Shown here piece after piece: positions 1 to 7,545 of a stretch of 64,000 bases of DNA. Where the stretch lies: NCBI GenBank assembly GCA_017854655.1, contig JAFMHF010000002.1:1-64000 (forward strand), read 5' to 3'. Position 1 is the first letter of the stretch. Each line of letters starts with the position of its first letter. Below the pieces are notes generated by a model. That model worked only from the letters and a program-made list of their open reading frames with translations. It had not been told where the DNA came from and searched no databases. The translations under genes and the position numbers were made by a program. This DNA comes from Puniceicoccaceae bacterium. GTDB taxonomy: Bacteria; Verrucomicrobiota; Verrucomicrobiia; Opitutales; Coraliomargaritaceae.

Positions 1-305
1 CTGCGAGCTTGATTCGTAAGGCTCGCCGCGAAGCTGCTTCTGAAGAAGCTGCTCCTGTGGCTGAAGTTAAGACTGAAGCTCCAGCGGCTGAAGTTAAGGC
101 TGAAGCTCCAGCGGCTGAAGTTAAGGCTGAAGCTCCTGCAACTGAAGCTAAAGCTCCTGCGGCTAAGAAAGCTAAAGCTAAAGCGCCTGCGGCTAAGAAA
201 GCTAAAGCTAAAGCACCAGCGGCTAAAAAAGCTAAAGCTGCTCCTGCGGCTGAAGAAGCTAAAGTCGAAGCTCCTGCGACTGAAGAAGCTAAAGCTGAAG
301 CATAA
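1..305 (+). CDS. rpsP: C-terminal tail of probable ribosomal protein S16 (5' end outside window)
   Basis: The frame is open from the window edge and ends at TAA 303-305, so only the C-terminus is visible. After a short basic stretch (IRKARREAA) the protein is pure low complexity: three AEVKxEAPA units followed by three KAPAAKKAKA units and an acidic end. The identity is inferred from position: the rpsP-trmD-rplS order is common, and some bacteria carry Ala/Lys/Glu tails on S16. The TTG start in the ORF track is not a real start. The tail resembles histone-H1-like Lys/Ala repeats and might bind RNA or DNA, which is speculation. It could equally be the tail of another ribosome-related protein. 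Confidence 0.5.
   Translation, partial: ASLIRKARREAASEEAAPVAEVKTEAPAAEVKAEAPAAEVKAEAPATEAKAPAAKKAKAKAPAAKKAKAKAPAAKKAKAAPAAEEAKVEAPATEEAKAEA
60..140 (+). repeat. 27-bp tandem repeat, three units (AEVKxEAPA)
   Basis: Three in-frame units of 27 bp (60-86, 87-113, 114-140) are nearly identical at DNA level. They encode the acidic half of the low-complexity tail. The near identity suggests recent expansion by slippage or unequal recombination. Confidence 0.85.
150..239 (+). repeat. 30-bp tandem repeat, three units (KAPAAKKAKA)
   Basis: Three in-frame units of 30 bp (150-179, 180-209, 210-239) encode a lysine/alanine-rich stretch directly after the acidic repeats, giving the tail a block of strong positive charge. 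Confidence 0.85.
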
Positions 306-349
306 GCTGGTCCACCCCTGATCTTTCAGGGCAATCGACCGATTGCACC

Positions 350-1042
350 ATGCACATCGAGTTTGATATTTTAACCCTCTTCCCAGAAATGGTGGAGGGT
401 TTTTTATCGTCCAGTATGCTGGGACGCGGCCAACGCCATGGCTTGATCCGTGCTGAGGCGCACCAACTGCGTGATTGGACCACGGATAAGCACCGTAAGA
501 CCGACGAAATGCCCTTCGGGGGAGGAGCGGGGATGGTAATGAAGCCAGAACCGATCTACGCGGCGGTCGATTCGATGCGTCGCCCTGAGTCTAAGGTGAT
601 CTATATGGCACCAGACGGTGAGCCGTTGACCAGTCAATTGGCTCGTGAGTTGGTCCAGGAAAAACACCTTATACTATTGAGCGGTCACTATGAAGGAGTG
701 GATCAACGCGTTCGCGACGATTTGATCGACCGAGAAGTGAGTATTGGGGATTATGTGCTGACCAACGGCACCTTGGCAGCGGCAGTGATGATCGACTGTA
801 TTAGCCGATTTGTGCCTGGGGTTTTAGGTGACGAAAAATCCTTGACGGAGGAATCCTTTATGACCAACTTCCTCGGCTTTCCTCAATACACCCGTCCTGC
901 GCAGTTTCGCGGTATGGGTGTGCCAGACGTTTTATTGTCTGGGGACCATGCAGCTATTGCGAAATGGCGACGTGACCAGCAGATCGAAAAGACCCAGCAA
1001 CTAAGACCAGATATTTTACCAAACGGAGAATTCCAGCAATGA
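350..1042 (+). CDS. trmD: tRNA (guanine(37)-N1)-methyltransferase TrmD
   Basis: This SPOUT-family enzyme methylates G37 of tRNAs from S-adenosylmethionine and so prevents +1 frameshifting. The family motifs are visible: FGGGAGMVMKPEPIY near residue 60, SGHYEGVDQR near 105, SIGDYVLTNGTLAAAVMID near 130 and PQYTRP near 180. The length of 230 aa is normal. Two positions look odd. The usual TGGEL reads TNGTL, and the aspartate of the usual EDSF (Asp169 in E. coli numbering, from memory) is a glutamate in EESF. The gene overlaps rplS by four bases (ATGA), which indicates translational coupling. Confidence 0.95.
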   Translation: MHIEFDILTLFPEMVEGFLSSSMLGRGQRHGLIRAEAHQLRDWTTDKHRKTDEMPFGGGAGMVMKPEPIYAAVDSMRRPESKVIYMAPDGEPLTSQLARELVQEKHLILLSGHYEGVDQRVRDDLIDREVSIGDYVLTNGTLAAAVMIDCISRFVPGVLGDEKSLTEESFMTNFLGFPQYTRPAQFRGMGVPDVLLSGDHAAIAKWRRDQQIEKTQQLRPDILPNGEFQQ

Positions 1043-1410
1043 GCCAAGCAATCCTAGAAGACATCACTAAAGATCAACTTACGAGCGACCGCGCAGACTT
1101 CAAAGTCGGCGATGGCGTTCGCGTACACCTTAAGGTTACCGAAGGTGATAAGACACGTATCCAGATTTTTGCTGGCATCGTCATCGCTCGCAAGGGCGGC
1201 AGTCTCCAAGAGACTTTCACAGTGCGCCGTATCGCATCGGGTGTGGGTGTTGAAAAGGTATTCCCTGTTCACAGCCCATCGATCGAGAAGATCGAGATTG
1301 ATCGTGAGTCTGTCACTATGCGTGCTCGTATGTATTACATGCGCGACCGTATCGGTAAGGCTGCTAACCAAGTTAAGGAAAAACGCTTGGTCGAAGCTAA
1401 GCGCAAATAA
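1039..1410 (+). CDS. rplS: 50S ribosomal protein L19
   Basis: L19 lies at the 30S-50S interface of the ribosome. The protein has the family core (FKVGDGVRVHLKV, RIQIFAGIVIARKGG, SFTVRR-like strand, ending in basic residues), and 123 aa is slightly longer than the usual ~115. Its ATG overlaps the trmD stop. A strong Rho-independent terminator follows 27 bases after the stop, closing the rpsP-trmD-rplS operon. Confidence 0.97.
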   Translation: MSQAILEDITKDQLTSDRADFKVGDGVRVHLKVTEGDKTRIQIFAGIVIARKGGSLQETFTVRRIASGVGVEKVFPVHSPSIEKIEIDRESVTMRARMYYMRDRIGKAANQVKEKRLVEAKRK

Positions 1411-1464
1411 GCGTTTCGCAGATATTTTTAAAAAGGCCGTCCCGATTGGGGCGGTTTTTTTGCG
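1411..1464 (+). repeat. Copy 1 of a ~54-bp direct repeat that includes the rplS terminator
   Basis: The stretch starting GCGTTTCGCAGATATTT and running through the terminator is repeated with about 90% identity at 3000-3053. The two copies enclose about 1.5 kb that separates rplS from the AsmA-like gene. Confidence 0.85.
1437..1461 (+). terminator. Rho-independent terminator of the rplS operon
   Basis: The stem CCGTCCC/GGGGCGG (one G-U pair) with loop GATT is followed by seven T residues. Confidence 0.9.
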
Positions 1465-1719
1465 TTCATCGTCAATTGCTAGGAAACGTGTTGATGGTAG
1501 CGCCGCATGCCCCATCAGATAGCAGGTTGTCGGAAGCTTCGACACTGAGGGAAAGCCCCTCTGGTACGAGTTGAGTGGCTTCTGGCAGCAGATCTCCGAG
1601 CAATACGAAATCGCACCCACAGTGATGCATATTAATCGTTAGTGAGAGCACAGCCGAGATTAATGGCACGGCGATAGACTCTGATCCGCAAAAAAAATGC
1701 TGGTCATCAAATTTCACCT
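1465..1719. other. Non-coding stretch with no recognised feature
   Basis: Between the rplS terminator and the next gene I see no RNA gene, hairpin or convincing ORF. A minus-strand frame of 81 codons (1472-1717) spans it but shows no family I recognise. This is the left part of the segment enclosed by the duplicated terminator. Confidence 0.5.
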
Positions 1720-1734
1720 ATGCAGCGTAATTGT

Positions 1735-2700
1735 ATGAAATACTTTATCCCCGTAGTCGTATTACTCTCCCTCTCTTTTTTGTCTTCTATTGTAACTGCT
1801 CAAGGTCTTGGCAGCAGGCTAAGTGAGCCGTTGCTTTGGCCCGCTAAAGTTGGGATTGACGAGATCGATTTCAAAGTCGTCAAGGATGATGAAAGGGCCC
1901 AGAAATTTGTCTATCAGTCAAAGCACTTTGAGTTAAACACACCTTTCAAATTAGAGCCTAGAGAAGTGAAGCAGGTAATGCGTGTTTTTGAGGCGACGCA
2001 TACTGCGGTGAGAGCCATGCCCTTTGATTTTGAACGACGTATGCCACGCGATTTTACTGTGAGGCTGTATTCCAACCACACGGCTTATGTAGAAGCAGGT
2101 GGTTATCGTTTCGATAATGCGCGCTATATTGCTGATGAAAAAGTTTTGTTTCTATCCCCTCAGATATTGGACCTTAAAAAGTCCTCTGCAGGTCATTACA
2201 ATTTAGGCAGGATTAAAACGAGTGAGATTATCGGCGAAGTCACTGAGCAGTTGTTAGCTGGTTATGAATTCCCATACTGGTTGAAGCAGGGGATTGCGCG
2301 CTACATGGAGTTGGTGCCTTACCATGATGGTTACTTTCAATTTGATCAGCTTGATGTCACTGCGGAACTAAAGCGTAAGGCGAAATTGCTCAAAGAGCAT
2401 GGAATAATGTCCGAAGACGGCATCGCTAAATCAAAGGTAAAGGACACTGGCCCAGCGATGAAACCTGCGGGGAAACTAACTAATACCGGATTTGTTTGGG
2501 TGGCTTACATCTTTCAATTATCTGACCCGGAGGTAGGCGAGCGTTTCAAAAAGTTCATCCAGAGAACTCCCGGTTCATGGGAGCGAGGAGCAAATAGTTA
2601 TCGAATTCTCACTGATCACAGTTCTGATGTAGGAATGGATATTCGTATTGATGAAGCACTACGCGCCATTGGCATCGAGGTTTTTTTCTATGAGGATTAA
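1735..2700 (+). CDS. Secreted peptidase-MA-like (gluzincin-fold) protein without zinc ligands
   Basis: The protein (321 aa from ATG 1735) begins with a clear signal peptide (MKYFIPVVVLLSLSF...TAQG), which is why this start is preferred over ATG 1720. Around residue 180 the sequence GEVTEQLL followed by FPYWLKQGIARYMELVPY fits the layout HExxHxLL...WLxEGxAEYxE of secreted gluzincin peptidases, but both zinc-binding histidines are replaced (G and E) while the first glutamate stays. It is therefore probably not an active metalloprotease and may be a binding or scaffold protein in the periplasm. It sits alone between duplicated terminators beside a transposase remnant. The fold assignment rests on pattern recognition only. 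Confidence 0.65.
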   Translation: MKYFIPVVVLLSLSFLSSIVTAQGLGSRLSEPLLWPAKVGIDEIDFKVVKDDERAQKFVYQSKHFELNTPFKLEPREVKQVMRVFEATHTAVRAMPFDFERRMPRDFTVRLYSNHTAYVEAGGYRFDNARYIADEKVLFLSPQILDLKKSSAGHYNLGRIKTSEIIGEVTEQLLAGYEFPYWLKQGIARYMELVPYHDGYFQFDQLDVTAELKRKAKLLKEHGIMSEDGIAKSKVKDTGPAMKPAGKLTNTGFVWVAYIFQLSDPEVGERFKKFIQRTPGSWERGANSYRILTDHSSDVGMDIRIDEALRAIGIEVFFYED

Positions 2701-2797
2701 GGCGTTATCTACATAATTATCAATAATTTAAGGTCGCATCTGGTTTTTATGGAAGATAGTCCTCTTGGTTTCTCTGTTTAAGCCTTTGCGACAGTGA

Positions 2798-2986
2798 AAC
2801 CACCTCGAAAACTCGGATGTGTCGGAGTTTATGAAGGCGGTGAAGCAGCGTTTCTTAGTTTGGTATAATCATTCGCATCAGCGGTATGGCACTCTGTGTG
2901 CGGAGCGCTTTAAGTCAGTGCTGATAGAGGGGCAGGGTAATCCACTGCAGATGATGGCCGCTTACATTGACCTGAACTCTTGTTGA
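2798..2986 (+). pseudogene. Remnant of a REP-associated-type (Y1) transposase
   Basis: The frame ending at TGA 2984-2986 reads SEFMKAVKQRFLVWYN, GTLCAERFKSVLIEG and MMAAYIDLN, matching the C-terminal half of Y1_Tnp proteins (usual form ...MAAYIDLNPVRAG). The frame opens after a stop at 2795-2797, so the N-terminal half with the HUH motif is missing. The C-terminal NPVRAG part is also lost, because the frame ends right after YIDLNSC. It is a double-ended fragment, absent from the ORF track, and lies just before the second copy of the terminator repeat. Confidence 0.8.
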
Positions 2987-2999
2987 CTGTGAGCATTGG

Positions 3000-3053
3000 C
3001 GTTTCGCAGATATTTTAAAAAAAGTCGTCCCAATTGGGGCGGCTTTTTTTGCG
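3000..3053 (+). repeat. Copy 2 of the ~54-bp terminator repeat
   Basis: This copy matches 1411-1464 from GCGTTTCGCAGATATTTT onward, with a few substitutions and a slightly different A/T run. It lies 42 bases upstream of the first possible start of the AsmA-like gene. That suggests the ancestral order was rplS, terminator, AsmA-like gene, later split by the enclosed segment. Confidence 0.85.
3024..3050 (+). terminator. Rho-independent terminator (second copy)
   Basis: The stem GTCGTCCC/GGGGCGGC (one T-G wobble) with loop AATT is followed by seven T residues. In the present arrangement it would end transcripts from the 1.7-kb gene. Confidence 0.8.
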
Positions 3054-3115
3054 CTTAGGAACCTTGCCAGCAAACGGTTTACTCATAGTTTATCATGGAT
3101 CTGCTCTATATATCT

Positions 3116-6097
3116 ATGAAATCCTTGTTTCGAATATTTGCTGTTCTCTTTGTACTACTCTTGATCGCGCTTGTCGGGGGGTATTTTATACTGACCAATG
3201 CCGGCGTCCAAAAAAGTCTGGTCGAGAGACAATTACCTGCAGGCAGTTCGATCGAGTCGATCCATGTGACGACTGCGCAGGTGACGCTCTCGGGCTTGAT
3301 CCTGATGTTGCCGGATGGCACGCGTGTGGAGGTCGGTGGGGTCGATACGGCATTTGAGCCGTTGGCAGCTGTATTTGATCAGACGATTAAGATGGGCGTG
3401 TTGCAAGTGGAGGGACTGCGTGTGGATCTTCCGACGGTGACTGAGCCGACTATTGCTGCTAGTCGATCAGCGGCAGGGCGTGAGCCTCGCGTTGAGACGG
3501 CACCTTCGACGCCAGCTGCTGCCGAACCAGAAGCATCGACGAATCCGATGGAAGTGCTGAATGCATTGGGGCATTTTGAATGGTTGCTCGATATCGACGA
3601 AATCGACTTTGAAGGTGAGATTCATGACGGGCAGGGCTCGATGTACGTGGTGCGAGTCGATTCGCCGGCAATTCGCCCCGGCGAGTCTTCTAAAATCGAT
3701 GCGTCGCTACAATTGCTGACGGACAAACCACTGCCGTCTGGCTTGAAAGTCTTTGATTCAACAGCGACGCTGAGTTTTATGCAGAAAGCCGAAGGTGGCT
3801 TTGAGTCGCTGCAACTTGAGTTGAAGACATTGGGCGCGGATGCCCAAGGGCAGCAGTTGATCTCAGTGCAGTCGGCATTCGCGCTGGAGGTCGATGACGC
3901 TGCGGGTGAGGCAACTGTTTCAGTGAACTTCAATGCCGACCTGCCGAAACCGCAGGTGATCGCTCCTGAGTTGGCAATACTGGGTAGATTGCAAGTCACT
4001 GGCAATGCAGTGGCATCGACTGACGGCGATGCGATGACACTCAGCGCGGCGAATTTGACCGCGTCTGCTGCGAGTACTGAGCTGTTGGCGCTAGACTTGA
4101 AGCGCAGCATGGTGTTTGGCGGCGAAGCGGATTTGTCGGGCGAGTTACTGGATATTACGATCACAGCACTGCAGCTCGAATGGCTTAATCCATGGTTGTC
4201 AGATGGGTTACGAATTCAATCGCTGGCGCCGGTATCGCTCGCTCTTTCAGTGGCAGGTGCAGCGGATGGAGCCTTTGTGTTGACCTTTGCCGAGCCGCTT
4301 CAGCTCGGCCCTTTGACTGTGACTGAGGCAGGTGCGCCGTTGGTTCAGGATCTCGTCGTGATGCTCACTCCAGAATTGCAGTTAAGCGCGGATCAGTCTT
4401 TGAAGTATTCGCTCAACTCGCTAAGTATTGCGGATAAATACGGCTCTTTCATCCAAGGCAGCTCTAGTGGGGTGATTCAGTTGGATGCGACACGTGATGC
4501 GGCCAATCTTTTTGCGGGCATTCAGTCGCAAACTGAGCTCCAGCTTGGGCTCCAAGAAGTCTTTCAGTTGCCCGCCTTAGCGGGCAATGCTTCAATTGTT
4601 AGTGGTCAGCTATCACTGAATGTGAACGTCGATGCGTCAGCTGATGAGCCGCTTCAGCTGCAAGCGCAGGTCAAGGGCCTACGTGCGCGTAGTATGCCGA
4701 GCGTGGCGAAGGATTATGCCCTCGCGTTAGCGGTGAAACCGACATCAAAGCTCGGCGAATGGGCGATCGGGGCAGATCTTCTCGCGGGGCCAACACGCCG
4801 CCCTTCAACGAGCCTGCAACTCGCAGTTAAGGTTAATCCGAGCCAACAACCGATGACTTTTTCCGCAGCGGTATCGGGGCCACGTGTGACTCAAGAGGAC
4901 CTCTCGATTCTAAGCGCAGCCTTTACGCCGAGAGCGCAGCCGGCCGTTGCAACGCCGACGTTACCACGCCCGAGTGCTGTGCGGGGCACAGAGCAGCCTC
5001 AAGCGGCTCGCGGCGTTGGAGTTGATGTGTCAGGCAGTGTACCGCCTGTATGGGCGATGCTGGATGGTCGTGCCACGATCAGTATCGACGAATTTCGCCT
5101 CGAGGCGGGGCAGGTGATTGAGGCGATTGCGCTCAAGGCAGTCGTTTCTGAGCCGAAGTTGATGGTGGATCCAATTTCAGCCAAGATCGGCGAGGGCGAG
5201 TTGCAGGGCAGTAGTACGGTCTTGTACGCGTCGTCGCTGGCAAAGCCTTACAGTCTCTCTGCGGATATTCGTTTCGCAGATGTAGATCCCGCGTTTTTTG
5301 TTAAACGGCATCAGAGCTCCCCCGTGCAAGGGCGATTCGACGGGGTGTTTCAGCTGACGGGCGTCGGCGAGTCCTTGGATGCGGCGGTTGAAGATTCCAC
5401 GGCAACCCTCAAAATTACCGGCGAGCAGGGCGTGCTGACGGCATTTGAAATGGACGAACGCCAGCAACTCGGTCTCGGTCTTGCGGGACTGCTAGGGCAG
5501 AGTCTGGATCGCCCAGGGATTACGGCGCTGTCGCGCACCATTCCGTATTTTAAGGATATTCCCTTTGATAGTTTTGTCTTCGAACTCAAGCGCGGCGCGG
5601 ACAAGCGAGTGTTGATCCCGCAGTTGCGATTGATGGGAGACAGTGTTTTGATCGATGCGTCCGGCTCGGTGGGCGCGAGCGGTTTGAGCGAGGTGATGGA
5701 TCAACCGTTGGATTTGACTCTGTCACTCGGAGCAAAGGGCCGTCTGACTGAGTCTTTAGAAACGCTAGAATTGCTGCAGCCCAGTACTGCCGAAGACGGC
5801 TTTAGGCGTTGGAATAAGGACATTCAAATTACCGGTAGTTTAGCCGATCCAGATACTGGGGAATTGATGGATATTCTTAATAATGCGGCGAAGGGAGCGT
5901 TTTCGACCTCGAATAAGCGAGAATCCGTGCCAGCGGAAGGTGATCTGGGTCAGCAACAGTCGACTGAACTTGTGCCTCAGGCCGAGGGCGGCACCACAGC
6001 TGAATCAGAAGCGCCACAAAAAAAATCTAAGGAAGAGCGCCGCCGCGACGACATTGAGATGGGCTTGGACTTGTTGAATTCCTTCTTTGGGAATTAA
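3116..6097 (+). CDS. AsmA-like / large inner-membrane-anchored envelope protein
   Basis: The 993-aa protein has one N-terminal membrane segment (LFRIFAVLFVLLLIALVGGYFI) and then a long periplasmic part rich in beta-type repeats such as LSGLILMLPDGTRVEVGGV and ITGSLADPDTGELMDIL. A low-complexity charged C-terminus ends in RRRDDIEMGLDLLNSFF. This layout is that of AsmA/TamB-like proteins, which span the periplasm and are linked to lipid movement or outer-membrane assembly. That role is inferred from architecture. ATG 3116 places the membrane anchor right after the start; ATG 3095 is an alternative with no better ribosome site. The gene converges on serC across a bidirectional terminator. Confidence 0.7.
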   Translation: MKSLFRIFAVLFVLLLIALVGGYFILTNAGVQKSLVERQLPAGSSIESIHVTTAQVTLSGLILMLPDGTRVEVGGVDTAFEPLAAVFDQTIKMGVLQVEGLRVDLPTVTEPTIAASRSAAGREPRVETAPSTPAAAEPEASTNPMEVLNALGHFEWLLDIDEIDFEGEIHDGQGSMYVVRVDSPAIRPGESSKIDASLQLLTDKPLPSGLKVFDSTATLSFMQKAEGGFESLQLELKTLGADAQGQQLISVQSAFALEVDDAAGEATVSVNFNADLPKPQVIAPELAILGRLQVTGNAVASTDGDAMTLSAANLTASAASTELLALDLKRSMVFGGEADLSGELLDITITALQLEWLNPWLSDGLRIQSLAPVSLALSVAGAADGAFVLTFAEPLQLGPLTVTEAGAPLVQDLVVMLTPELQLSADQSLKYSLNSLSIADKYGSFIQGSSSGVIQLDATRDAANLFAGIQSQTELQLGLQEVFQLPALAGNASIVSGQLSLNVNVDASADEPLQLQAQVKGLRARSMPSVAKDYALALAVKPTSKLGEWAIGADLLAGPTRRPSTSLQLAVKVNPSQQPMTFSAAVSGPRVTQEDLSILSAAFTPRAQPAVATPTLPRPSAVRGTEQPQAARGVGVDVSGSVPPVWAMLDGRATISIDEFRLEAGQVIEAIALKAVVSEPKLMVDPISAKIGEGELQGSSTVLYASSLAKPYSLSADIRFADVDPAFFVKRHQSSPVQGRFDGVFQLTGVGESLDAAVEDSTATLKITGEQGVLTAFEMDERQQLGLGLAGLLGQSLDRPGITALSRTIPYFKDIPFDSFVFELKRGADKRVLIPQLRLMGDSVLIDASGSVGASGLSEVMDQPLDLTLSLGAKGRLTESLETLELLQPSTAEDGFRRWNKDIQITGSLADPDTGELMDILNNAAKGAFSTSNKRESVPAEGDLGQQQSTELVPQAEGGTTAESEAPQKKSKEERRRDDIEMGLDLLNSFFGN

Positions 6098-6128
6098 GCA
6101 AGCGACCGATTCGGGCTGAGAAGTGGCA

Positions 6129-6190
6129 GTGTGGGCGGACTCGCTCACGTTGAGCCGATGTTGATGCCAATGAGGGCGCGCCGTCGCTCC
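6129..6190. repeat. Diverged copy of the GTGGGCGACTCGCCCAC hairpin family
   Basis: The element starts GTGTGGGCGGACTCGCTCAC and ends GGGCGCGCCGTCGCTCC. It aligns over its whole length with the better preserved copy at 48485-48550, but both hairpins carry mismatches, so it looks like a decayed copy. Confidence 0.65.
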
Positions 6191-6199
6191 TTAGACACA

Positions 6200-6231
6200 A
6201 AAAAAGACGCTCCGTATGGAGCGTCTTTTTG
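6200..6231. terminator. Bidirectional terminator between the AsmA-like gene and serC
   Basis: The perfect stem AGACGCTCC/GGAGCGTCT with a 4-base loop is flanked by A-runs on the left and T-runs on the right, so it can work for both convergent genes. Confidence 0.9.
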
Positions 6232-6320
6232 ATTTAAGTGATTCGGCGTTCAAAGTTGAGCGTTTGATGTTGCTTCGCCATCTACGGTAGACCTCCGTCA
6301 ACGTTAGCGCCAACGACGCT

Positions 6321-7466
6321 TTAGCCTTGGATCTCCGCGAAGGCCCAATCCAGCCATGGCAGTAGTGCTTCGATATCTGCGGTGTCGACGGTTGCGCCAC
6401 CCCAGATGCGGAGGCCGTCGGGTGCGTCGCGGTAACTGCCGAAATCGTAGCCGACGTCTTCTTTGTCGAGCATGCTAACGAGCTGCTTTGCCTTGGCTGC
6501 TTGCTCGTCGGCGGGGAGGGCTTGATACCAATCCGCAGTGATCTTCAAGCAGATCGAAGTGTTCGAAATCGTCGCAGAATCTTCGGCTAGAAATTCGATC
6601 CAGTCAGTTTGTGCCACCCAATCGGCAATCGCCTTGAGGTTCGCTTCAGAACGCTCGATCAGTGTTGGCAACCCGCCGATGCTTTCTGCCCAACGTAGGC
6701 CGTCCACTGCGTCTTCGATGGCGAGCATGGAGATGGTGTTGATGGTCGCACCACTGAAGATGCCTTTGATTAGCTTGCCGCCGCTAGTCATGCGGAAGAT
6801 CTTTGGTAGTGGCCATGCCGGCGTGTAGCTTTCGAGGCGTTCGATTGCTCGTGGGCTGAGCACGATCATACCGTGCGCACCTTCGCCGCCCATGACTTTT
6901 TGCCAAGACCATGTAACGACGTCGAGTTTCTCGAAATCGATGTCCATCGCGAATACCGCAGAGGTCGCGTCACAAATCGTCAGGCCTTCGCGGTCGGCTG
7001 GAATCCAGTCGAGATTCGGCACCTTTACGCCGGAAGTGGTGCCGTTGTAAGTGAAGACTACGTCGTTGCTAAAGTTGACCTTGGAGAAGTCGGGCAGCAG
7101 GCCGTAGTCGGCCTCGTGCTTGGTGATGTTGTCGAGCTTGAGTTGCTTGACGACGTCAGTAACCCAACCCGAGCCAAACGATTCCCATGCGCACATTTCC
7201 ACGCCGCGTGCACCGAGCAGCGACCACATGGCCATTTCCACTGCCCCAGTGTCTGAAGCGGGAACGATGCCGCAAACATAGCCTTCAGGCAGACCGAGAA
7301 TAGAGGCGGACTTGTCGATGACTTCTTGGATGCGCGCCTTGGCAGGCTTTGCGCGGTGTGAGCGGCCGACAAGTGCTTCGTTAAGGGCTTCGAGCGACCA
7401 ACCGGGACGCTTGGAGCACGGGCCAGATGAGAAATAAGGACGTGTTGGTTTAACTGTTGGTTTCAT
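6321..7466 (-). CDS. serC: Phosphoserine aminotransferase (Methanosarcina-type SerC)
   Basis: This PLP enzyme makes 3-phosphoserine from 3-phosphohydroxypyruvate in serine synthesis. The 381-aa protein begins [21 protein letters not shown], typical of the subfamily whose hallmark is SSGPCxKRPGW. The PLP lysine lies in [15 protein letters not shown] near residue 190. The start at 7466 is preferred because the 15 extra residues of the ORF-track start ([11 protein letters not shown]) are only a translation of the GTTGGACGTT intergenic repeat. The gene stands alone and converges on the AsmA-like gene. Confidence 0.93.
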   Translation of the reverse strand: MKPTVKPTRPYFSSGPCSKRPGWSLEALNEALVGRSHRAKPAKARIQEVIDKSASILGLPEGYVCGIVPASDTGAVEMAMWSLLGARGVEMCAWESFGSGWVTDVVKQLKLDNITKHEADYGLLPDFSKVNFSNDVVFTYNGTTSGVKVPNLDWIPADREGLTICDATSAVFAMDIDFEKLDVVTWSWQKVMGGEGAHGMIVLSPRAIERLESYTPAWPLPKIFRMTSGGKLIKGIFSGATINTISMLAIEDAVDGLRWAESIGGLPTLIERSEANLKAIADWVAQTDWIEFLAEDSATISNTSICLKITADWYQALPADEQAAKAKQLVSMLDKEDVGYDFGSYRDAPDGLRIWGGATVDTADIEALLPWLDWAFAEIQG

Positions 7467-7472
7467 GGAAAT

Positions 7473-7506
7473 GTTGAACGTTGGACGTTGGACGTTGTTG
7501 GTTGGG
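7473..7506. repeat. GTTGGACGTT low-complexity intergenic repeat
   Basis: GTTGAACGTTGGACGTTGG-type tandem decamers lie just upstream of serC. Similar degenerate stretches occur at 6248-6272 and 46319-46343. The repeat has produced a false N-terminal extension in the ORF track. Confidence 0.7.
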
Positions 7507-7545
7507 TGCAATTTTTAAGAACGCTCAACTGACAACCTACAATTA

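Noticed and set aside
1054-1620. 188-aa minus-strand ORF opposite rplS and its terminator
   Set aside because: It is a shadow of rplS running through a terminator, with no family signature.
1472-1717. 81-codon minus-strand ORF in the gap before the 1.7-kb gene
   Set aside because: It has no recognised motif or start context; I could not decide if it is a decayed gene, so it is not called.
3622-4164. 180-aa minus-strand ORF inside the AsmA-like gene
   Set aside because: Serine/alanine-rich shadow frame of a strongly supported gene.
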